From Chitinophaga pinensis (GTDB lineage: Bacteria; Bacteroidota; Bacteroidia; Chitinophagales; Chitinophagaceae), in NCBI GenBank assembly GCA_945876095.1, contig CAMCMP010000018.1:1-64000 (forward strand): DNA of 64,000 bases, given 5' to 3'. The position numbers and the translations under genes were made by a program. Positions 45,312-53,974 of this stretch are shown here, one piece after another (positions within the stretch are counted from its first letter, which is position 1; each line of letters opens with the position of its first letter). A model generated the notes under the pieces. It was not told the origin of the DNA, searched no databases, and was given only the letters and a program-made list of their open reading frames with translations.

Positions 45312-47300
45312 TTATCTTTTCCTTTTATTGTTATAAAGCAGATACCTTGAAGTTTCATAATAAGCTTCCGTCAACTTCGCCATTTCATTTTTAATAATGT
45401 CTGTTTTTACAGAAGAGGGCACTGGGTTGTTATCAACCACTGAAACCAACGTAGATTTGGAATTGACAATACTTTTTAAATAATAGTACTGGTCGCTTAC
45501 CAAACCAATCGTTTTAATTTCATGGTCAATTATAAAAGCATAATGATTCGTAGTAAAGAGCGTGTCAAATACATTCTTTCCCATTGAATTATTATGATAA
45601 GGAATTTTAAGCAATGAAGCAAGCGACGGCATAATGTCAAGTTGAGAGACAACAGAATGATTCAATTTAGGCTGAAGCAATTCGGGTGCATAAAATAGTA
45701 GAGGAACATGTTCATAACTCAATTGTTGCTCCGTCCAACTAGCCGGATACATAGCGGTTGCATTTCCAGCAATACCATGATCACCCACAAACACAAAAAC
45801 AGTATTAGGGAAATATTTTTCCTTTTGAGCAGCATTAAAAAACTGCTGATAACAAAAATCGGTATACCTGAATGCATTTAACTCTTCTTCATTTCCGAAT
45901 CCATATTTATGAATGCTATCAATTGGGTAAGACTTCAGCTTGAATAACCCTAGATCAGCTGGGGGAATTGTAAAAGGTCGATGATTAAATGCAGTTTGAA
46001 TAATAGCAAAAAATGGTTTCGTTTGTTTGGCTAAAATCTTATTAGCTTCTAAAAATAAATTTTTATCATCGATTCCCCAAACGTTCAATTTTTTAGATTC
46101 GAAATTATCTTGGCTATAAAGATGTAAGCTGTCAATATTATTCAATAATACACCCTTAATATTAGCCCAGCTAGGATCTCCACCTAAAAAATAAAATTTA
46201 TCATACTGCTTAAAATCATTCAGTATCAACTGTTGATTAACCACTTCTGGACTTCGGCTGGCAGAACGATTATTGTCGCCCAAAACATCAGGAATACTAG
46301 TAACGGTTGCCCATACACCTCTTGCAGTTGGATAAGAAGGGGTAAAACAACGGTCAAAAAATATTCCTTTTTTACACAATTCATTAAAATAGGGAGTCGT
46401 GTTAAAGGGATTTCCACTCATACTACTTCGATACATACTAAAGCTTTCACAAATTACCAACACCACATTCGGCCTATTACCTTCACTTGATGGAAAGGAA
46501 TAATTTCTTTCATATAAAAGTTGAGCGCTATCCTTGTTTTTGACACCTAAATAATCTGCCATTAAAAAATAACCACCTCTTACTTTATCGATATTTGGTT
46601 TAGTATTTTTATAATGAAGACTGCTAAAAAAACTTTGGAAAGGATTTAGAGATAAATTGGCCTTAAAATTATTACTTAGGGTAAATGCATCACTCCAGCG
46701 GAGATTAAATTGACTGAATTTACCAAACACGCCCATTGCAAATAATAAAAAGAAAGTAATATACCAAAAAGAAAATTTTCTTTTTGGTACAGGAGCAGGA
46801 ATTTGAAATTGACTGATACCTTTTTTAAAAAAATAGCCTGCTATGAGACTTGCAATAATCAAGGCAAAAAATATTTTAAATACAGGATAGGATTCAAGAG
46901 TCATATTGATTGAAATCCCCGCATCGTTCAAATAATTCAGTATTGATGCATTCAATCTTTGTTGCAAATAATCAAAATAAAAATAGTCGACAGCGTTTAA
47001 AAACAATGTAAACAAAAATACCGTAGAGAGTAAGAAAACCCATGCTTTCTGAATATTTTTATTTCTTAATGGATTAATAAATGGAAGGCTACAGATTACC
47101 AACATGGAGACGCCTAAAATACATATAAATTTTAAATCGAAGCGCAATCCCATTAAAAATGCAGATCCAGAAAAAACTTGCCCAATAGGTAAAAATTTAA
47201 AATAAAAGAAAATACGAAACAAGGTCATTACAACCAAAAAACACATCATTACCGAAAGAATCCAGAGAATCAGCGTTGGTATTCGTTTAAAATAGATCAT
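45312..47300 (-). CDS. LTA synthase family sulfatase-fold membrane enzyme
   Basis: A 662-residue protein with five N-terminal transmembrane helices (about 7-30, 42-72, 78-100, 135-155, 172-195) and an extracytoplasmic alkaline-phosphatase-like domain (about 275-580): NVVLVICESFSMYRSS, the catalytic-Thr region SYPTARGVWATV, FFAIIQTAFNHRPF and FVFVGDHGIAGN. LtaS-type enzymes move phosphoglycerol or similar head groups; a Gram-negative cell lacks lipoteichoic acid, so it may modify periplasmic glycans or lipids. Divergent from a PAP2 phosphatase gene. Confidence 0.92.
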   Translation of the reverse strand: MIYFKRIPTLILWILSVMMCFLVVMTLFRIFFYFKFLPIGQVFSGSAFLMGLRFDLKFICILGVSMLVICSLPFINPLRNKNIQKAWVFLLSTVFLFTLFLNAVDYFYFDYLQQRLNASILNYLNDAGISINMTLESYPVFKIFFALIIASLIAGYFFKKGISQFQIPAPVPKRKFSFWYITFFLLFAMGVFGKFSQFNLRWSDAFTLSNNFKANLSLNPFQSFFSSLHYKNTKPNIDKVRGGYFLMADYLGVKNKDSAQLLYERNYSFPSSEGNRPNVVLVICESFSMYRSSMSGNPFNTTPYFNELCKKGIFFDRCFTPSYPTARGVWATVTSIPDVLGDNNRSASRSPEVVNQQLILNDFKQYDKFYFLGGDPSWANIKGVLLNNIDSLHLYSQDNFESKKLNVWGIDDKNLFLEANKILAKQTKPFFAIIQTAFNHRPFTIPPADLGLFKLKSYPIDSIHKYGFGNEEELNAFRYTDFCYQQFFNAAQKEKYFPNTVFVFVGDHGIAGNATAMYPASWTEQQLSYEHVPLLFYAPELLQPKLNHSVVSQLDIMPSLASLLKIPYHNNSMGKNVFDTLFTTNHYAFIIDHEIKTIGLVSDQYYYLKSIVNSKSTLVSVVDNNPVPSSVKTDIIKNEMAKLTEAYYETSRYLLYNNKRKR

Positions 47301-47320
47301 TTGAAAATATATAAGCTGTG

Positions 47321-47343
47321 CAAAAATAGATTAATTATTTTTG
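47321..47343. promoter_or_regulatory. mirror-image pair of -7 boxes between the LtaS-like and PAP2 genes
   Basis: CAAAAATA (47321-47328, TATTTTTG on the minus strand) and TATTTTTG (47336-47343) are exact inverted repeats 7 nt apart. Each is a perfect TAnnTTTG facing its own gene, 20 nt from the LtaS-like and 19 nt from the PAP2 start. -33 elements are not clear. Confidence 0.55.
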
Positions 47344-47362
47344 TAGTAAAATAAAATAACAA

Positions 47363-47929
47363 ATGTACTCTGTACTTCAATGGGACCGACATTTATTAAA
47401 ACTCATCAATTCAGAATGGCACAATAGCTTTTTAGATAATTTATTGCCTGCCTTAAGAAACCCTGACACCTGGATGCCTCTTTATGTTTTTTTATTATTA
47501 TTTATTGCCATCAACTATAAAAACACAAGATGGTGGTGGATTGCCTTTGCGATTTCCTCTGTTCTGATTACTAATTTTATTAGCAGTGGATTAATCAAAC
47601 ATAATATCATCCGATTAAGACCCTGTAATGAACCAGCCCTAGCAGATTGGATCAGATTATTTCAAGGAATCTACCTACCACAAAGTAGCAGTTTCACCTC
47701 CTCACATGCTGCCAATCATTTTGGTATGGCAATGTTTTTTTTTATGACGCTGAAAAAAGAATTTAAATTCTGGCCGTCCTTATTTTTTGTTTGGGCTTTT
47801 AGTATTTCCTATGCTCAAATTTACATCGGAGTTCACTACCCAATTGATATTTTAGGGGGCACCATTATTGGCCTAATAATAGGATACTTTACCGGAAGAA
47901 GATTCAATACTCAATACGGGTTGCACTAG
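47363..47929 (+). CDS. PAP2 family phosphatase
   Basis: Membrane phosphatase of lipid or lipid-linked pyrophosphates, 188 residues, with about five helices. The motifs are KHNIIRLRP (C1, KxxxxxxRP), FTSSHAAN (C2) and QIYIGVHYPID (C3). C2 reads TSSH rather than PSGH and the C3 Arg is Gln, while both catalytic His and the Asp remain. As far as I recall this variant is common in Bacteroidota. Pairs with the divergent LtaS-like gene, suggesting envelope lipid metabolism. Confidence 0.9.
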   Translation: MYSVLQWDRHLLKLINSEWHNSFLDNLLPALRNPDTWMPLYVFLLLFIAINYKNTRWWWIAFAISSVLITNFISSGLIKHNIIRLRPCNEPALADWIRLFQGIYLPQSSSFTSSHAANHFGMAMFFFMTLKKEFKFWPSLFFVWAFSISYAQIYIGVHYPIDILGGTIIGLIIGYFTGRRFNTQYGLH

Positions 47930-48148
47930 AAGCCTGCAGTAGGGTGTTGCTAGATAAATTTTTTATTTCTCCTATTCAACTAATTACATCCCACTATACA
48001 AAAAATCTCCTAAATAATTTTTTAAGCTATACCCCCCAACTTTTACAAATTTTTGACTATTTTACTGTTGAAGTGACCATTTAATATAGTTTATAGATAT
48101 TTGTACCAACAATCGTTATACAAAGCGGCGATTGCGGAAAAAAGAATC

Positions 48149-49447
48149 ATGACAGAAATATTTATTTTATTGGCATTGATATTAGTAAATGGACTGTTTG
48201 TAATGAGTGAAATTGCATTGGTGAGTGCAAGAAAAGGCAGACTAGAAAGCATGAGTAACAAAGGCGACCTTAAAGCAAAAGCAGCTTTGCATCTTACCGA
48301 AAATCCTGATAAATTTTTATCTACTGCCCAAATTGGTATTACGCTAATTTCCATTTTAACGGGGGTATATTCCGGAGAAAAATTTAGCGAGGATTTAAAG
48401 CCTTTTCTTGAAAAAATAGAATTTTTTAAACCCTTTGCCGAAACCTTATCCACCGTTTTAATTGTTATAATAGTTACCTTTTTATCCATTATTTTGGGAG
48501 AATTAGTACCTAAAAGATTTGGATTAATTAGAGCAGAAAAAATTGCTCGAGTGGTGGCTGGTCCAATGAATTTTTTATCCTCATTCGCTTATCCAATTGT
48601 TTGGTTATTAAATAATATTACAAAAATTATTTTCAAAATTTTCAATATCAAAGCTTCTTCAGACAATGCAATTACCGAAGAAGAAATTAAAGCTATGATT
48701 ACTGAAGGAAGTGAACATGGCACCATAGAGGAGGAAGAAAAAGATATTATCGAAAGAGTCTTTCATTTAGGTGATAGAAATATTACTTCTCTAATGACCC
48801 ATCGAACAGAAATCATTTGGTTTGATATGCTTGATACTGTTCAAACAATTACTGAACAACATGATCAAATAAACTATTCCACTTACCCTGTATGCGATAA
48901 AACGGTCGACGATATTAAAGGCATCATTTACATAAAAGATTTATTGAAAGCACCACCTACCACTATTTTAAAAGAACTTGCTAAACCAGCTTTATTTGTT
49001 CCCGAAAACAATAGCCCTTACCAAGTACTGGAAAAAATAAAACAAACAAAAATTCACAGCTGCTTTATCGTTAATGAATATGGCACCCTAGAAGGAATGC
49101 TGACACTCAATGATATATTGGAAGCCATTGTAGGTGATGTACCTCAAACCGGTCAAGAAGAATACGAAATAGTGAAACGCAATGATGGTAGCTATTTAGT
49201 AGATGCTCAAATTACATTCTATGACTTTCTAAGTCGTTTTGAAAAAACTGAATGGATGAACGAAGGTGAACATGAATTTGATACCATCGCAGGTTTTGTA
49301 TTGCACGAACTAGAACGAATTCCAGTTACAGGTGAAACCTTTGAATGGCGTGGATTTCAATTTGAAATTGTAGATATGGATGGACAGCGAATCGACAAAT
49401 TAATTGTAAAAATTTCAGAAGAATTAAAAGAAGGCTTAGAAGAATAA
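48149..49447 (+). CDS. CNNM/CBS/CorC transporter-associated protein (hemolysin C family)
   Basis: The ATG at 48149 gives 432 residues; the frame from the TTG at 48101 adds 16 residues before the first helix. An N-terminal CNNM domain (about 1-180) has NGLFVMSEIALVSARK and LGELVPKRFG; two CBS repeats follow (about 205-325, TEEEIKAMITEGSEHGTIEEEEKDII precedes them, given in parts) and a CorC_HlyC domain ends the protein (about 340-430). The family is linked to Mg2+/Co2+ homeostasis and envelope stress; the hemolysin name is historical. Confidence 0.92.
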   Translation: MTEIFILLALILVNGLFVMSEIALVSARKGRLESMSNKGDLKAKAALHLTENPDKFLSTAQIGITLISILTGVYSGEKFSEDLKPFLEKIEFFKPFAETLSTVLIVIIVTFLSIILGELVPKRFGLIRAEKIARVVAGPMNFLSSFAYPIVWLLNNITKIIFKIFNIKASSDNAITEEEIKAMITEGSEHGTIEEEEKDIIERVFHLGDRNITSLMTHRTEIIWFDMLDTVQTITEQHDQINYSTYPVCDKTVDDIKGIIYIKDLLKAPPTTILKELAKPALFVPENNSPYQVLEKIKQTKIHSCFIVNEYGTLEGMLTLNDILEAIVGDVPQTGQEEYEIVKRNDGSYLVDAQITFYDFLSRFEKTEWMNEGEHEFDTIAGFVLHELERIPVTGETFEWRGFQFEIVDMDGQRIDKLIVKISEELKEGLEE

Positions 49448-49535
49448 TCAATCTTTGAATATTACTTAGTCGCTACCCATTTTAATTTTATAAAACATAT
49501 ACCCCCCCCTTAATCAAAGTTTTTTAGGGTTTCTT

Positions 49536-50036
49536 CTAAAATGAAAAACTTACTTTTTCATTCGGATTATCAAGTCTACTGCTTTTACGAACTCCATTTA
49601 CCATGATATGAATAATCCCCATTTGCTGGGCGTTGTATTCGTAGAGTATATTGTTTACTAATTCAATCTTTTCAACCTTAGCAATATTTTTTACCTCAAA
49701 AAAGCTAATCACTCCCTCTTCTTGAATTTCAAAACCTAAAAATTGTAAGTTAACTTTTTTACCACCGATTGATACAGAAAAGTGATTTTGAATATAATCA
49801 TTTGCTATTCGATTCATTTCACCTTTTAGCTTAGCATCCAACAAGTCAACCTTTAAATTGTATTTTTTTCGCAATGTCTTTTCAAAATCATCTACAAAGA
49901 TTTTACAACTAATTTCCAATGTCTTTTCAATAGGATTGTGTTCTATTTCAGTAACACTCACAAAAATCGGGTGATGATTTACACCAAAATTGGATAAAAC
50001 AAAAGCTATTAACCATTTATAAAGTATAGATGCCAT
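49536..50036 (-). CDS. DUF6702 family protein
   Basis: A 166-residue protein with a hydrophobic N terminus (1-18, signal-like) followed by HHPIFVSVTEIEHNPIEKTLEISCKIF-type beta strands, LRKKYN, IQNHFSVSIGGK and a C-terminal EYNAQQMGIIHIMVNG. This matches DUF6702 of Bacteroidota, of unknown function. Divergent from the HupE-like gene. A TATTTTTG -7 box lies at 50085-50092 on the minus strand. Confidence 0.8.
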   Translation of the reverse strand: MASILYKWLIAFVLSNFGVNHHPIFVSVTEIEHNPIEKTLEISCKIFVDDFEKTLRKKYNLKVDLLDAKLKGEMNRIANDYIQNHFSVSIGGKKVNLQFLGFEIQEEGVISFFEVKNIAKVEKIELVNNILYEYNAQQMGIIHIMVNGVRKSSRLDNPNEKVSFSF

Positions 50037-50106
50037 TTAAAAAATATTTTTCTTTTTCCCTTAACATGAAGGATATTTGAAAAACAAAAATAGCAACTAT
50101 TACCTA

Positions 50107-50685
50107 ATGGACGATTTTGTATTTTACTTTAAAACAGGCTGGACCCATATAATTAGTTGGGATGCACTAGATCATCTCTTGTTTATTGTTGCATTAACGG
50201 CTATTTATACGATGGTGAATTGGAAAAATGTACTTCTTTTAGTAACTGCATTTACCATAGGCCATTCACTCACGTTAGCTTTAAGTGTTTATGACTTGAT
50301 AAGATTCAGTGAAAAATGGGTAGAATTTCTAATCCCTTGTACCATTGTATTTACTGGTGTCTTTAATTTAATACCCCAAAAATTAAATGAGTCACCATTT
50401 AAAACCAACTACTTAATTGCCCTATTGTTTGGGCTAATTCACGGAATGGGTTTTGCCAATACCATCAGATTTATGCTAGCCAAGAACCAGGATATTGTAA
50501 TTCCTCTAATAAGCTTTAATTTTGGTTTAGAGTTTGGTCAAATTATTGTAGTATCTATAGTTTTGTTGACCTGTTATTTTTGGGTAAATAAAATTGGGCT
50601 GAGCAGACAATGGTGGACAGGCGCCTTGTCTGTTTTTGCAATTTTAATAGCACTAAATATGGCTGCCCAAAGATGGCCTCAATAG
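50107..50685 (+). CDS. HupE/UreJ family membrane protein
   Basis: A 192-residue protein from the ATG at 50107; the upstream TTG at 50077 would add ten unlikely residues. Six hydrophobic segments with the family His motifs: WDALDHLLFIVAL (about 18-30), FTIGHSLTLALS (about 50-61) and FGLIHGMGFAN (about 116-126). HupE/UreJ proteins include nickel or cobalt permeases; here no nickel enzyme is near. The gene sits between DUF6702 and an M1 metallopeptidase. Confidence 0.88.
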   Translation: MDDFVFYFKTGWTHIISWDALDHLLFIVALTAIYTMVNWKNVLLLVTAFTIGHSLTLALSVYDLIRFSEKWVEFLIPCTIVFTGVFNLIPQKLNESPFKTNYLIALLFGLIHGMGFANTIRFMLAKNQDIVIPLISFNFGLEFGQIIVVSIVLLTCYFWVNKIGLSRQWWTGALSVFAILIALNMAAQRWPQ

Positions 50686-50759
50686 CTGAATCATTAACTA
50701 AGAAAAAATTAATAATACCAAATATCCATAATCAAGCTTTAAAAAAGACAGACTTAATA

Positions 50760-53180
50760 ATGAAAAAAACAATTTTTACAACAATGAAAAAAGTATTATC
50801 CCTTTTTATTTTACTGACCTTTACAATATTTGTAAATGCCCAGGACATTAAAAATAATCCAGGTAGTAATCATGGCAATAAATTTGAGCAGTTAGGTACA
50901 ATTCTTCCTACGCCCAATGAATACAGGACAGCCAGTGGTGCACCAGGTCCTCAATATTGGCAACAACGTTGTGACTATGATATTGTTTGTGAGCTAGACG
51001 AACCCAATCGTAAATTATCTGGTAAAGAAACCATTACCTATTTCAACAATTCGCCTGATCCCCTCACCTACCTTTGGATACAGCTGGATGAAAACCAACA
51101 TAGTTCCAAAAACAACGCTGGTTATCCAGTTAGTGACGAGATGCCCAAAAGCTTATCAGAAGAGGATATTAAACAATTCGGTGGCAAAACCGATAAGGAA
51201 TATGGTGATAACATTACTAAGCTTACGGATGCTACTGGAAAGGCGCTAAACTATACCATCAATAAAACTATGATGCGTGTTGAGTTGCCAACCACCTTAA
51301 AACCAGGTCAGCAATTTATTTTAAAAATCGAATGGAATTATTTCATAACTGATCGGATGAAATATTATGGTCGTGGAGGATATGAATATTTTCCTGAAGA
51401 TGGAAATGATCTTTACACAATGAGTCAATGGTATCCACGTCTTTGTGTTTACAGTGATTTTCAAGGTTGGCAAAATCACCAGTTTGCTGGAAGTGGCGAA
51501 TTTGCGCTCACCTTTGGTAATTTTAAAGTAGCGATTACGGTTCCTTCAGATCATGTGGTATTAGCTACAGGCGAAGGACAAAATTATCAACAAGTACTTT
51601 CTCCAACACAATATGCCCGTTGGCAAAAAGCTCAAACTGCCAAAGAGGTTTCAGAGATTGTAACATTGGCTGAAGCCACTGCAAGAGAAAAACAAAAATT
51701 AACTACCAAAAAGACATGGATATTTAAAGCTGAAATGGTTCGTGATTTTGCATGGGGTAGCAGCCGTAAATTTATCTGGGATGCAATGCCTGTTAAAGTA
51801 GAAGGTAAAAAAGTAATGTGTATGAGCGCATACGGTAAAGAAGCTTATAATCTTTATAGAAAATTTAGTACAAAAGCAGTAGCACATACTATTCAAACTT
51901 ATTCAAAATTCACCATTCCTTATCCTTATCCAGTAGCACAAAGTATAGAAGCTTCCAACGGTATGGAATATCCAATGATTTGCTTTAATTATGGTAGATG
52001 TGAAAAAGATGGAACTTATAGTGAGGGTACAAAAAATGGAATGCTAGGAGTAGTAATACACGAAGTAGGTCATAATTTCTTTCCGATGATCATCAATAGC
52101 GATGAAAGGCAATGGACCTGGATGGATGAAGGTCTTAATTCATTTTGTGAGTATCTAGCTGAAGAACTTTGGGACAATAAATTCCCTGTTGCAAAAGGCG
52201 CAGCATTCAAGATTATAGATTACATGGAATTGCCGAAAGATCAACTTGAGCCAATCATGACTAACAGTGAAAACATTATTCAGTTTGGTCCAAATGCTTA
52301 TACAAAACCTTCAACAGGTCTAAATATTTTAAGAGAAACTATCATTGGAAGAAATCTATTTGATTATGCCTTTAAAGAATATGCAAGACGTTGGGCATTT
52401 AAACATCCTACACCTGCTGATTTATTTAGAACAATGGAAGATGCTAGTGGAGAGGATTTGGATTGGTTTTGGAGAGGATGGTTTTACGGAATCGAACCTT
52501 GTGACATTTCCTTAGATAGCGTAAAATGGGCTAATCTTAGTCTTGAAAATACTCCTCAAAGAAGTCCTACTGGTGGCCGCCGCAGACCTATGGGTATGAC
52601 TTCAAGATTCTTTCCAAAACCTTTACTAAATTCTTTTGAGGATATATCAAAAATTAGAAATAGAGAAGATAAGAATATAATTTTTGCAACAGATGCTGAT
52701 ACCAGCTTAAGGGATTTTTACTGGAGATACGATAGAGATTTAGTTGCGGTAGACACTAGCCTTGCAGCAATCAAACCCCAGACAGTGAGTTCTGTTCAAA
52801 GCCTTACCAATGAAGAGAAAATGTCAATTGCTGGTAATAAAAATTTGTATGAATTGAGTTTTAGTAACAAAGGCGGACTCATTATGCCTATTATTATCGA
52901 ATGGACCTACAAAGACGGAACCAAAGAAATTGATAGAATACCTGCACAGATTTGGAGAAAAGATGAAAACAATGTGACAAAAGCATTCTTGAAAGACAAA
53001 GAAGCTGTCTCTATCAAATTGGATCCAATGAGAGAAACGGCAGATATTAACGAAAGCAATAACAGTTGGCCTACCCTAATCAATCCTAGTAAATTTAGAT
53101 TATATAAGTCTGGACAAGGTATAGGAAGAGGCGCTGCAACTGGAAGCGTAAATCCAATGCAAAGAGAAATTAAAAAATAA
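50760..53180 (+). CDS. M1 family metallopeptidase, exported
   Basis: I use the ATG at 50760; the ATG at 50784 (MKKVLSLFILLTF) is equally possible and both give a signal peptide ending NAQ, whereas the longer frame overlaps the HupE gene. About 806 residues. The zinc motif is HEVGH (434-438) with the third ligand Glu457 in WMDEGLN, the 18-residue spacing of M1, and NGMEYPM replaces GAMEN. A basic GGRRRPMG patch lies at about 610. It is only distantly similar to the M1 enzyme at 2967. Begins 75 nt after the HupE-like gene. Confidence 0.93.
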   Translation: MKKTIFTTMKKVLSLFILLTFTIFVNAQDIKNNPGSNHGNKFEQLGTILPTPNEYRTASGAPGPQYWQQRCDYDIVCELDEPNRKLSGKETITYFNNSPDPLTYLWIQLDENQHSSKNNAGYPVSDEMPKSLSEEDIKQFGGKTDKEYGDNITKLTDATGKALNYTINKTMMRVELPTTLKPGQQFILKIEWNYFITDRMKYYGRGGYEYFPEDGNDLYTMSQWYPRLCVYSDFQGWQNHQFAGSGEFALTFGNFKVAITVPSDHVVLATGEGQNYQQVLSPTQYARWQKAQTAKEVSEIVTLAEATAREKQKLTTKKTWIFKAEMVRDFAWGSSRKFIWDAMPVKVEGKKVMCMSAYGKEAYNLYRKFSTKAVAHTIQTYSKFTIPYPYPVAQSIEASNGMEYPMICFNYGRCEKDGTYSEGTKNGMLGVVIHEVGHNFFPMIINSDERQWTWMDEGLNSFCEYLAEELWDNKFPVAKGAAFKIIDYMELPKDQLEPIMTNSENIIQFGPNAYTKPSTGLNILRETIIGRNLFDYAFKEYARRWAFKHPTPADLFRTMEDASGEDLDWFWRGWFYGIEPCDISLDSVKWANLSLENTPQRSPTGGRRRPMGMTSRFFPKPLLNSFEDISKIRNREDKNIIFATDADTSLRDFYWRYDRDLVAVDTSLAAIKPQTVSSVQSLTNEEKMSIAGNKNLYELSFSNKGGLIMPIIIEWTYKDGTKEIDRIPAQIWRKDENNVTKAFLKDKEAVSIKLDPMRETADINESNNSWPTLINPSKFRLYKSGQGIGRGAATGSVNPMQREIKK

Positions 53181-53188
53181 ATACCCTC

Positions 53189-53239
53189 TCAATAAAAAAG
53201 GATGACAAACTATGAATGTTTGTCATCCTTTTTTATTGA
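53189..53239. terminator. long perfect bidirectional hairpin terminator
   Basis: A perfect 22-bp inverted repeat (53189-53210 with 53218-53239) around the loop TATGAAT. Core GGATGACAAAC with A6 and T6 tracts inside the stem. It lies between convergent genes and can serve both. Confidence 0.92.
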
Positions 53240-53256
53240 TCATTTTTAATAGAATT

Positions 53257-53958
53257 TTATAAGCCCGTTTTACCATCTCTCTCTAATTGTTGCCGTTTCT
53301 TTTTGCTATACTTTTTTTCATAATCCAATATTTCTTTTGTTTTTACTTTTTCTTTTTCGGGAGTTTCCACTTTAGGACTTTCCTTTAGAGCGGTATTTTT
53401 ATCGGGTGCTATTACTAAACTTCCTCGATCATATTTCTCTGTCTTGATTAATCTTCCTTCGCCATCAAAATACTTCCATTCCCCATTTTTAACACTGTAA
53501 GGTTGAGCCTTTACAATTTTGTAAGATAAGATTTCATTATTTTCGTTACCATAAACAGCAATGGTATCAAAAAGGAAATCGGGATTATAACCTTTCCATT
53601 CCTCCTGCCTTTGTAAATTACCAAGAAAATTAAAATATTCCTGTCGACCATCCTTACCTCCCAAACGAAAATTCTCAATCGCTAAAATATCACCTGTATT
53701 GGTATATTTTCGCCATGGACCCGTTTTTTCATTGTCCTTATATAGCCCCTCTTCATCATATCCAGGCTCTCCTCTAATTTCACCTACTGTGGTTACCCAC
53801 CTGCCTTGCTTCAAACCATTTTTATCAATTACATTCAATGTATCCCCATTGGCAGCTAATGAATAATTTTTATACTGCGCTTTTCCACTATATAAAAAAA
53901 AGAATAGCCCTATTCCAATTAAAATTAATTGACGTAATTTTAGTAATGAATTTTCCAT
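53257..53958 (-). CDS. exported YwqK/MORN-repeat protein
   Basis: A 233-residue protein with an N-terminal signal or anchor (about 10-27) and MORN-like repeats: KQGRWVT (about 51-57), GLYKDNEKTGPWRKYTNTG (about 71-89), GKDGRQEYFNFLGNL and VKNGEWKYFDGEGRL. The C-terminal tail is a charged, Lys/Glu-rich helix (about 190-233). Such YwqK-type proteins are sometimes annotated as antitoxins, but no toxin is near. Divergent from the VPS10 gene by 16 nt. Confidence 0.85.
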   Translation of the reverse strand: MENSLLKLRQLILIGIGLFFFLYSGKAQYKNYSLAANGDTLNVIDKNGLKQGRWVTTVGEIRGEPGYDEEGLYKDNEKTGPWRKYTNTGDILAIENFRLGGKDGRQEYFNFLGNLQRQEEWKGYNPDFLFDTIAVYGNENNEILSYKIVKAQPYSVKNGEWKYFDGEGRLIKTEKYDRGSLVIAPDKNTALKESPKVETPEKEKVKTKEILDYEKKYSKKKRQQLERDGKTGL

Positions 53959-53974
53959 AAAAATATTTTACTTA

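Noticed and set aside
50610..50759. N-terminal extension of the second M1 peptidase overlapping the HupE gene
   Set aside because: It lies out of frame over a conserved gene end and would put 50 or more residues ahead of a clear signal peptide.
53257..53958. Toxin-antitoxin assignment for the YwqK-like protein
   Set aside because: It has an export signal and MORN-like repeats, and no toxin gene is adjacent. The antitoxin label is an annotation habit.
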